DNA from: Thermoanaerobaculia bacterium
Lineage (GTDB): Bacteria; Acidobacteriota; Thermoanaerobaculia; UBA5066
Reading direction: 5' to 3'
DNA: 64,000 nucleotides
NCBI GenBank assembly: GCA_022071945.1
Contig: JAJVIN010000020.1
Span: 62,001-126,000 of the forward strand
Part shown: positions 12,223 to 19,925 of the stretch, one piece after another
How positions within the stretch are numbered: position 1 is the stretch's first letter
Layout: each line of letters begins with the position of its first letter
Notes under the pieces: model-generated
The model's input: only the letters and a program-made list of their open reading frames with translations
Database searches by the model: none
What the model was told of the DNA's origin: nothing
Position numbers and translations under genes: made by a program

Positions 12223-13764
12223 TCAGCCCGCGCGCTGTCTCCCGCGCCGTCCGGCGAAGACGGTCTCCACCTCGGCCGGAGGCGAGGTGAACCTGACGAG
12301 GAACCGCCCCTCCCGTCGAGACAGGACCTTGGCGTAGATGTCCCCGGGTATCTCGCCGCCGTCCTCCGCCGCCACCCGCAGCCTCAGGTTCGTCATTTCA
12401 TCGATGCCCTCACTGGAGTCGACCTCGGCTCGCTTCGAAGCCAGGCTCACGATGCGGCCCGCGAATGTCGAGCCCTCCACCTGTTTTCCGCTCAGTCGCG
12501 CCACGGACACTCCGATCGGCACGGTGAGAGGAATGAGCGGGTCCTCTTCATCCGGAACGCGCTCCCCCCCGATCCCCACGAGCGTCCAGGCGGTAATCGG
12601 ATCCTTGAATCCCTTCGCCTGCACCTCGATGCGGTCTCCCACCTCCGCGGCCGCTCCGGCCGCCAGCCGGGCGGATTCGGAGATGAGGACCTGCCCTCCG
12701 ACAGTCATGGACTCGATCCGGGCGGTCAGGTTGACGTGGCTCCCCACGATGCCGTACTTGGCCCGTGTCATCGAGCCGATGTTGCCAACCACGACCTCTC
12801 CGGTGTGGACCGCGATCCCCATCTCCACTGGCGGGAGGTCTTGTTCCACGGCGCGCCGGTTCACATCGAGAATGGCCCGCTGCATCGCCACGGCACACGC
12901 GATTCCCCTCTGGGCATCATCGGGCGCCGAGATGGGCGCCCCGAAGATGGCCAGGACGGCGTCTCCGATGAACTCGTCGATGGTCCCGCGATACGAGGTG
13001 ATGACCTCGGCCATGGCGCCCAGGTAGTTATTGAGGAGCCTGACGACCGCCTCGGCGTCGAGGCGTTCGCACGTCGATGTGAAGCCTCTGAGGTCGGACA
13101 TGAGGATCGTCACGACCCGGCTCTCGCCACCCAGACGAAAGCCGTCGGGGGATTCCAACAGGCTCGCCACGACGTCATCGGAGAGGTACCGACCGAAGGT
13201 CGCCCGAATGAACCTGTTCCGTTTGGACAACTCCGCGGCCTGCCGGGCCAGCTCGTCTCGCTGCCGCTCGACCTCGGCGTTGCGCTGCCGAAGCTGTTCC
13301 TGGCTCTCCACGAGCGCCTCGTACGCGAGCTTTCTCTGCCTTGCATTGCGAAACGCCCCCGAGTGATAGCGGACCCGCGCGATGAGTTCCACTGGGTTCG
13401 GGACCTTCACGAGGTAGTCGTGGGCTCCCACCCGGAACGCCTCGGCCTTCACGACGGGGTCCTCCCGCGTGGAGAGGACGATCAATGGGATATCCAACGT
13501 GCGGGGGTCGGCACGAAACCTCCGGGCGAGCTCGAGCCCATCCACGCCCGGCATCACGAGGTCCTGCAGGATCACTGTCGGCAGGATCGACGCGGCCATT
13601 TCAATCGCCCCGGAAGGATCCTGACAGTAGTGGAGAGTGATGTAGGGCTCGGGCCTGAAGATCTGCCGGAGGGCCTCCGCGATGATCGGCTGGTCATCGA
13701 CCAGGAGCACGGTCACCGGCTGCCGCCTCACGGGCGGAGGAACGAGCTCCTCGAAAGGACTCAC
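12223..13764 (-). CDS. Response regulator (REC) fused to class III adenylate/guanylate cyclase and C-terminal PilZ-like domain; output protein of Wsp-type system
   Basis: The track ORF (to 14574) runs into cheB out of frame. GTG at 13764 overlaps the cheB stop by 4 bp (GTGA). TVLLVDDQPIIAE...VILQDLVMPGVDGLELARRF (REC); VVTILMSDLRGFTSTCERL...GTIDEFIGDAVLAIFGAP...RAKYGIVGSHVNLTARIESM (cyclase); C-terminal GRIVSLASKRAEVDSSEG...VRFTSPPAEVETVF. Confidence 0.88.
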   Translation of the reverse strand: MSPFEELVPPPVRRQPVTVLLVDDQPIIAEALRQIFRPEPYITLHYCQDPSGAIEMAASILPTVILQDLVMPGVDGLELARRFRADPRTLDIPLIVLSTREDPVVKAEAFRVGAHDYLVKVPNPVELIARVRYHSGAFRNARQRKLAYEALVESQEQLRQRNAEVERQRDELARQAAELSKRNRFIRATFGRYLSDDVVASLLESPDGFRLGGESRVVTILMSDLRGFTSTCERLDAEAVVRLLNNYLGAMAEVITSYRGTIDEFIGDAVLAIFGAPISAPDDAQRGIACAVAMQRAILDVNRRAVEQDLPPVEMGIAVHTGEVVVGNIGSMTRAKYGIVGSHVNLTARIESMTVGGQVLISESARLAAGAAAEVGDRIEVQAKGFKDPITAWTLVGIGGERVPDEEDPLIPLTVPIGVSVARLSGKQVEGSTFAGRIVSLASKRAEVDSSEGIDEMTNLRLRVAAEDGGEIPGDIYAKVLSRREGRFLVRFTSPPAEVETVFAGRRGRQRAG

Positions 13765-14792
13765 GCCCCGCGTCTCCGGATCTGCCGGGCCGCGAACCCC
13801 GCGATGGTTGCCGGTATCGCGTCCAGGGGCAGGATCAGCTCGGCGGCATTGAGTTCCGCGGCGGCCCTCGGCATCCCGTAGACGACGCTCGTGCGGGCAT
13901 CCTGGGCCACAGTCGTCCAGCCTGCCCGCCGCAGGCGGAGCAGGCCCTCCGCCCCGTCTCGGCCCATCCCGGTGAGCAGGATGCCCAGGCCCGGAGACGG
14001 ACTGGCGGCGAGGCTCCCGAACAGGACATCGATCGATGGCCGGTGAGGGACTCCGGCTGGCTCCGCGGAGTACCCGAGGCTCCGATCCGGGCGCAGAACC
14101 AGATGGTCCGCCGTCGCCGCGAGGTACCCCTGCGCGGTCCGGGGAACGTCGCCGGAGCGGGCGGCGGAGACGCGAAACCCGGTGCGTTCGGTCAGCCAGC
14201 TCGCCAGGCCCTCGGCGAAGCCGTCGTCGATGTGCTGAACGATCAGGACGGCCGCGGCGAGATCGCGTGGAACCCTTGCAAGGATCGAAGCCAGGGCCGC
14301 GGGACCGCCGGCCGAGGAGCCGATCGCCACGATCGGGGCCACCCCGGCCGGCTCGCGGAGCTCGATCGGCCCGCTTCCTCCGCTGGCCGGAGCGCGCTTT
14401 GAAAGGAGCGGCTCGAGGCGCACCAGCCGTTCGAGAAACGGCGCCAGGCCCGTCAACTCTCCGTCCGGGCTCATGGCAGGGGCCGTCACGGCATCGAGCG
14501 CCCCTTGCCCCAGGGCTTCGTAGACCACTTCCACGCTCCCGGCAACGCGATCGCGGGCAAGCAGGACGGCACACGGCCTCTCCGCCATGACCTGCCGCGT
14601 CAGCTCGGCGGCGCCCGGCTGAGAGAGAGCGGGGTCAAGGAGCAAGAGGTCGGGCGTGTCCCGCAGCGTCGATTCGAGCGCCTGGGCGCCCTCCCTCGCG
14701 GTCCAGATGACCTCGTGGCCGGCTCCACCGGTCACGGCACGCCGCAGGGCCTCGACGGTCAGGCGGCTCGGGCTCGCGATGGCAATCCTCAT
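13761..14792 (-). CDS. cheB: Chemotaxis response regulator protein-glutamate methylesterase CheB (WspF-like)
   Basis: N-terminal REC-like region and C-terminal methylesterase (PIVAIGSSAGGPAALASIL...VLIVQHIDDGF...LLTGMGRDGAEGLLRLRRAG). Confidence 0.92.
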   Translation of the reverse strand: MRIAIASPSRLTVEALRRAVTGGAGHEVIWTAREGAQALESTLRDTPDLLLLDPALSQPGAAELTRQVMAERPCAVLLARDRVAGSVEVVYEALGQGALDAVTAPAMSPDGELTGLAPFLERLVRLEPLLSKRAPASGGSGPIELREPAGVAPIVAIGSSAGGPAALASILARVPRDLAAAVLIVQHIDDGFAEGLASWLTERTGFRVSAARSGDVPRTAQGYLAATADHLVLRPDRSLGYSAEPAGVPHRPSIDVLFGSLAASPSPGLGILLTGMGRDGAEGLLRLRRAGWTTVAQDARTSVVYGMPRAAAELNAAELILPLDAIPATIAGFAARQIRRRGA

Positions 14793-17455
14793 TCTTCAGG
14801 TGCTCCGATCAAGTCCGCGACTGCCTGTAGCAGCTTCTCGTCAGCGTAGTCGCTCTTTGGCAGGTACAGGTCGGCGGCCGCGGAGAGCCCACGCAGCCGG
14901 TCCTCGACCGATCCGCGGTACGAGACGATGATGACGGGGAGGCCCTTCAGACGGGGATCCTGCTTGATGGACCGGGTGAGCGAGACGCCGTCCATCCTGG
15001 GCATGTCGATGTCCGTGATGACGAGGTCAAACGCACGGTCTCGCGCCGCCATCCAGCCTTCCTCGCCGTCCACAGCCGTTTCGACCTCGTAGCCCTTCGC
15101 GCTCAGAAGCTCCCTTTGAAGCTCTCGAACCGTGATGGAGTCATCGACGACGAGAATCCGCTTCTTCCTTCGCGCGGGCGGTTCGCGAGAGATCCCCAGC
15201 TTCTCCATCCGGGTCTCCTGCCTCAGATGCAAGACGGACCGGACGATGTCCTCGACATCGATGATGAGGACAGGAGTTCCGTCTGGCAGGATGGCCGCCG
15301 CGCTGATGTCGGCGACACGGCCGAGCCGCGGGTCGAGGGGACGAACCACCAGATCGAACTCGCCCAGGAACTCCTGCACCGCGAACCCGAAAGAGTGACC
15401 GCGATCCGAGAGCAACACGATGTGGAGCGGATCCGACGGCACGTCGCCCGCCTCCAGCTCGAGAATCTGCGAGGCCGGGACGAGAGCGACGGCGCGCCCA
15501 TCGAGCGGCACGTACTGGCGGTCCTCGACCTGCTGGACGCTCCCAAGCGGTACTCGCAAGAGGGCGTCGATCCTGTTGAGTGGAAAGGCGTAGGGCTCGT
15601 CAGCGATCTTCACGACAACGGCCCGGAGAACCGAGCGGCTGACGGGCACCCTGAGGTGGAAAGACGTGCCGCGCCCGGCCTCCGTCGTCACCCAGACGGC
15701 TCCTCCCACTTCCCGAAGAACACTCCTCACGACATCGAGCCCCACTCCTCGTCCCGATATCTCACTGACGTGCTCGGCCGTCGAGAATCCGGGCGCGAAG
15801 AGATGGTCGAGGAGCCGGTCCTCATCGAGGGCGCCGACGGTCTCTGCGGGAAGAAGCCCCAGCGTCTGAACCCTCTCTCGAATGCGTCCGACGTCGATTC
15901 CACTCCCGTCATCGGAGACCGAAATCTCGAGCATTCCAAAGCGGTGACGGGCCTCGAGCCGGATGGTCCCGCGTTCGGGCTTGCCAGACGCCCGGCGGAC
16001 GTCCGGCGGCTCGAGCCCGTGATCCACGGCGTTCCGGATGAGGTGGTTGAGGGGGGCTTCGATTCTCTCCAGGATGTCGCGATCGATTCGCTGGTCTTCC
16101 CCCGTGACATGGAGGTCCACGAGCTTCCCGAGTTTTCTCGCCACGTCACGGACGAGTCGCGGAAAGGCCGTCAGGCCGTCGGAGAGCGGACGCATCCGGC
16201 TGCCCGTCGCCTCGCGGAAGAGGCGCAGCATCAGGTCCTCGGACCGGCGAGCGTGCTCCTCGAACTCCTCGACCCACGTGGAGACGACCGAGCGAGCCTC
16301 CGAGAGCCTCTGCCTGAGCTCGGCGATCCGCATGCCGATAGGGTGGTCGCTCGCGGGGGCTCCGAGAGCCTGATGCAGATCGTTCAGCAGATCCGCGAGC
16401 CCGGCCTGACGCGCCCTCAGCCTCTGCTGGACCTCGGCGAAGGGCTTCAGCCGCCGGGTCTCCACGAGGGACTCGCCGGCGAGGGCGACGAGCCGGCTGA
16501 GATGGCTCGCCCGCACCCTAAGGACGCGATCCTCCTCGAGATCGGCGGCAAAGGCGCCAGAGTGGCCGTCGGCCGGAACGGGCGTCTCGGCAGCCCGGGC
16601 GCCAGCTTCCGCGTCCGGACGGCCTGGCGCCGGCCCGGCACCGCCCTCCCCCGCCGCCAGGCGCGCCGCCAAGGCCAAGACCTCCCGGTCGGACGGCCGC
16701 GAGCCGGCTGGCGCCAGGACCGCGTTCGCGAGGCGCCCGAGCATGTCGGAAGCCTCGAGCAGCATCTCGATACGAACGGGCGAGACCTCGGCGGAACCCG
16801 TCTGGATGCGGATGAGCTGGTCTTCCGCGGCGTGCGCCAGCCTCACCGCCACATCCAGCCCCACGACTCGTGCCGCCCCCTTGATCGAGTGCGCGGCCCG
16901 CATGAGCCGCTCCACGACCTCGAGCCGGCGCGGCTCCTTCTCGAGAAGGAGCAGGCCGTCGGTCAGCGTCGCCGTGTGAAGCTCCGCCTCGTGGCGGAAG
17001 AGCTCGAGCGACACCGGAGTCACCTCAGCCAGAGCATCGGTCGCGACGGGCTCGGCACGATCCGGCCGAGCCGCCTGGCTGATCCCCGGGGCGGTCATCG
17101 CCTCCAGGGCCGCGACCAGGGATTCGACTTCAACGTGTCTGTCGCGCGCGATTTGCTCCCCTTCCTCGGAACCCGCCGCCGCGAGCCTCCCGATGAGCTC
17201 GACGGCCGCCCGGCAGGTCTCTACATCCGAGAAGGAGAGAGTCCCTCCTCTCGATTCGACCGCCAGGAGAGCGCCTTCGAGCCCTCCGGAGAGGCGAACG
17301 GCGGCCTCTGCCCCCACGACCCTGGCTGCACCGTGGATGGCCTGGGCGGCGAAGATGATGCCGGCGTCGAAGGGGCGCTCTGACGACAGGGCCGCCTTCA
17401 GCGCCACGGCCTCGCGCCCGACTTCCTCGGCGAAGAGGGCGTCGAGGGCGTTCAC
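14789..17455 (-). CDS. cheA: Hybrid chemotaxis histidine kinase CheA-REC (WspE-like), two Hpt regions, HATPase, CheW-like and C-terminal REC
   Basis: HSIKGAARVVG (Hpt2), LNHLIRNAVDHGLEPPDVR, ISGRGVGLDVVRSVLREVGG, CheW-like domain, C-terminal RILVVDDSITVRELQRELL...LVITDIDMPRMDG. Confidence 0.93.
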   Translation of the reverse strand: MNALDALFAEEVGREAVALKAALSSERPFDAGIIFAAQAIHGAARVVGAEAAVRLSGGLEGALLAVESRGGTLSFSDVETCRAAVELIGRLAAAGSEEGEQIARDRHVEVESLVAALEAMTAPGISQAARPDRAEPVATDALAEVTPVSLELFRHEAELHTATLTDGLLLLEKEPRRLEVVERLMRAAHSIKGAARVVGLDVAVRLAHAAEDQLIRIQTGSAEVSPVRIEMLLEASDMLGRLANAVLAPAGSRPSDREVLALAARLAAGEGGAGPAPGRPDAEAGARAAETPVPADGHSGAFAADLEEDRVLRVRASHLSRLVALAGESLVETRRLKPFAEVQQRLRARQAGLADLLNDLHQALGAPASDHPIGMRIAELRQRLSEARSVVSTWVEEFEEHARRSEDLMLRLFREATGSRMRPLSDGLTAFPRLVRDVARKLGKLVDLHVTGEDQRIDRDILERIEAPLNHLIRNAVDHGLEPPDVRRASGKPERGTIRLEARHRFGMLEISVSDDGSGIDVGRIRERVQTLGLLPAETVGALDEDRLLDHLFAPGFSTAEHVSEISGRGVGLDVVRSVLREVGGAVWVTTEAGRGTSFHLRVPVSRSVLRAVVVKIADEPYAFPLNRIDALLRVPLGSVQQVEDRQYVPLDGRAVALVPASQILELEAGDVPSDPLHIVLLSDRGHSFGFAVQEFLGEFDLVVRPLDPRLGRVADISAAAILPDGTPVLIIDVEDIVRSVLHLRQETRMEKLGISREPPARRKKRILVVDDSITVRELQRELLSAKGYEVETAVDGEEGWMAARDRAFDLVITDIDMPRMDGVSLTRSIKQDPRLKGLPVIIVSYRGSVEDRLRGLSAAADLYLPKSDYADEKLLQAVADLIGAPEE

Positions 17456-18114
17456 CCCGCCACCTTTCGGAGGGCAAGCTGAAGCTCAGCGGCATTGAGA
17501 TAGGCCGCACGCCTCTCACCCCAGGGAAAGACACCGCGAGTGATCGCCGAAAGCGACGCCGGAAGGGTGGCCGGCGCGGCTTCGAGGCTCGACGCGGCAA
17601 AGCGGTGGACTCCGTGGACCTCGCTGACGGCAAACACCCAGGTCTCGGCCCGTGTCCCGATCACCGCGAGGCGCTCCCGCTTCCGGCTCTCGGCGGCGGG
17701 TCCGGCGTGGAGCGGAATCTCGAGAAGCCGGTCCAGCGCCACGCAGAGATGCAGTTGACCCCTGATGTTCACGAGTCCCGAGACCAGCGTTCCCACCCGA
17801 TGGGCGATCCGGTGGACCGGACGGAGATCAGCGACCTCGCAGAAAACGGCCGTGTCGATCGCCATCCACTCCTGTCCCAGGCGGAAGAGGACCACCGACA
17901 CCTCTTCAACGGCCGGCCTGGGAGGCTCTGCGACGATGCGGGTGAAGAACTCGGCATAGCCAGCGGGCGAGGGACGTTCCAGAAAGGCCTCGGCCGCGCG
18001 CGTCAAGACTTCGCAGTTCCGGCAGTGCACGACGCGGAGCAATTCGGGACAGCTCCGGTCGCCCCCCGCTCCGATGAGGCGCCAGCAGCCTTCCAGCGAG
18101 ATGAAGTCCCTCAC
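17452..18114 (-). CDS. CheW-domain scaffold protein, WspD-like with N-terminal Cys motif
   Basis: CheW-like C-terminal half; N-terminus CWRLIGAGGDRSCPELLRVVHCRNCEVL. 4-bp overlaps with both neighbours. Confidence 0.85.
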   Translation of the reverse strand: MRDFISLEGCWRLIGAGGDRSCPELLRVVHCRNCEVLTRAAEAFLERPSPAGYAEFFTRIVAEPPRPAVEEVSVVLFRLGQEWMAIDTAVFCEVADLRPVHRIAHRVGTLVSGLVNIRGQLHLCVALDRLLEIPLHAGPAAESRKRERLAVIGTRAETWVFAVSEVHGVHRFAASSLEAAPATLPASLSAITRGVFPWGERRAAYLNAAELQLALRKVAG

Positions 18115-19415
18115 GCCGCACCCCGCCCGAGAGCCCGGGCCCTGCGCCGGAACCCGGCGGCCCGGGCCCGGTCACCCCGCCGCTCGGCCAGTAGCGCGAG
18201 ATGCGTCAGGGCCCCCTCGTGGGCCTCGTCGAGGCAAAGAGTCCGCAGGAAATCCGCCTCGGCCCCTTCCGGATCTCCCATCCCCCCGAGAACGAGCGCT
18301 CTGAGGAAGTAGACCGGGGCCTCCGGGCCTTCCCTCGAGAGCCGATCGTCACAGGCGGCGAGGGCCCTTTCGAGTAGCCCCCGATCCGCCAGGGACCGGA
18401 TCTCCCCGATTCCCCCACCGCTCCCGCCGTCCGGGCTTCCGGTCTCCCGTGCGGCCGGAACGCCGGATGGAACCGACGGGGAAGCCTCCCCCGCCCCCGA
18501 CCCGGGAATCAAGGGAGTGCCGGAGACGCGGGACTCCCGGGGCTGATGGCGGGACGAGTGGAGCCGGGCCTCTCGAATCGGCTCCATCCCGAGCTCTGCC
18601 GCCTCGGCCCACGCCTGACGCCGCCCGCTCGAAGGAGAGGCCGAAGCTCTGGAGTAGGCAAAGGCCTCGCCGGGGCCCGCTGGCTGCCAGTCCGCGGAAA
18701 GCGACCGCGGATCCTCGGCGCTGCCGAGGAACAGGATCCCGCCCTCGGACAGCAGCCGGCTCAGGCTCGTGAGGCAGCGCTGCCGGGCCCTCGGGGTGAG
18801 GTAGATGAAGACGTTTCGGCAGAAAACAGCGTGGTACCCCCCGTCCGCGGCGGGCAAGGCCGGGTCGGAGACATTCCCGGCGTGAAAGGAGACCCGCTCC
18901 CGGAGGTTCTGGGTCAGCTCGAACCGGCCCGCTCCCAGCTCGATGCGGTATGGAGACGGAACCGCGGTCTCTCTCTCCGCTCTCGGCCCGTAGATCGCGC
19001 GCTGGGCCCGGGAGAGGGCGGTGGTGCTGATGTCCAGGCCGTCGACATGGAAGTCCACCAGCCCAGACTCGAGCAAGGTGATCGCGGCCGAGTACGGCTC
19101 CTCGCCCGACGCGCACGCCAGACACGCGACCCGATAGCCGCTCTTTCCGCGGTCCCGGCAGGAAAGAGCGTGCGCCGAAAGGAGCGAGAACGCGGCCGGT
19201 TCCCTGAAGAACCAGCTCTCCGGGACGACGAGTTCTTCGACCAAGGCCTGCCGCTCCGCCTTCGAGATCGAAAAGCGCGAGAGGTAGCCCGCGGTACCCG
19301 AGAGACCGAGTGCCTCGACACGAGATCGCACGGCGAGGGCCAGAGCCCGGTCTCCAATCAGGGCGGGGTCGAGCCCGATCTCGTCTCGCAGGAAGCCGGT
19401 GATGGCCTGGTTCAT
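18111..19415 (-). CDS. cheR: CheR-type methyltransferase with C-terminal TPR-like region (WspC-like)
   Basis: ESWFFREPAAF, CLACASGEEPYSAAI, VFCRNVFIYLTPRARQRCL; C-terminal TPR-like helices after a Pro/Ser/Gly linker. Confidence 0.9.
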   Translation of the reverse strand: MNQAITGFLRDEIGLDPALIGDRALALAVRSRVEALGLSGTAGYLSRFSISKAERQALVEELVVPESWFFREPAAFSLLSAHALSCRDRGKSGYRVACLACASGEEPYSAAITLLESGLVDFHVDGLDISTTALSRAQRAIYGPRAERETAVPSPYRIELGAGRFELTQNLRERVSFHAGNVSDPALPAADGGYHAVFCRNVFIYLTPRARQRCLTSLSRLLSEGGILFLGSAEDPRSLSADWQPAGPGEAFAYSRASASPSSGRRQAWAEAAELGMEPIREARLHSSRHQPRESRVSGTPLIPGSGAGEASPSVPSGVPAARETGSPDGGSGGGIGEIRSLADRGLLERALAACDDRLSREGPEAPVYFLRALVLGGMGDPEGAEADFLRTLCLDEAHEGALTHLALLAERRGDRARAAGFRRRARALGRGAA

Positions 19416-19906
19416 GACGAAACGGGCCTTCGAGTGGATTCAGGATCCTCCCCGGCTGGACTCTCGAGGAGGAGAACCGGATAGAGCTCGTCCGGGATCA
19501 GAGCCTCCGGCTCGATGAGCTGGACGAGCCGGTCACCCATCCGCGCCACATCGCCCAGATACGGCGCGCCCGGGATCAAAAGGGAGGCCTGGACGTCCCC
19601 GGACTCCATCGTGACGGCGGTGACGCCTTCCGCCAGAAGCCCTACGAGACGTCTGCCGTTTGTCGCCCTGCTTCGGAGCGCAAGGACGATGATCCGGCTC
19701 GAGAGGCGATCTGGACATGGCTCGCCCGCGATGAGGAGCGAAAGGTCGACGACGGGCGTCACGGTGCCCCGGTAGACGAAGAGTCCCGCGACACCCGGCG
19801 GGGAGGCCGCGACCGGCCGAAGGAGCACGCGCGGGATCACCTCGACGACGCGCCCGGCCGGCACGCCGTAAGACTCGTCCTTGACCCTGAAAACGATCCT
19901 CAGCAC
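19412..19906 (-). CDS. CheW-like adaptor (WspB-like)
   Basis: Single CheW-like domain (FRVKDESYGVPAGRVVEVIPRV...GVAGLFVYRGTVTPVVDLSLL). Confidence 0.85.
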   Translation of the reverse strand: MLRIVFRVKDESYGVPAGRVVEVIPRVLLRPVAASPPGVAGLFVYRGTVTPVVDLSLLIAGEPCPDRLSSRIIVLALRSRATNGRRLVGLLAEGVTAVTMESGDVQASLLIPGAPYLGDVARMGDRLVQLIEPEALIPDELYPVLLLESPAGEDPESTRRPVSS

Positions 19907-19925
19907 AGAGGTTCTCGTCTGGGGC

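Noticed and set aside
13765-14574. N-terminal extension of the REC-cyclase ORF in the track
   Set aside because: It is out-of-frame cheB sequence; the GTG overlapping the cheB stop is the credible start.
15116-17383. 755-aa plus-strand ORF opposite cheA
   Set aside because: Antisense shadow ORF in a GC-rich gene.
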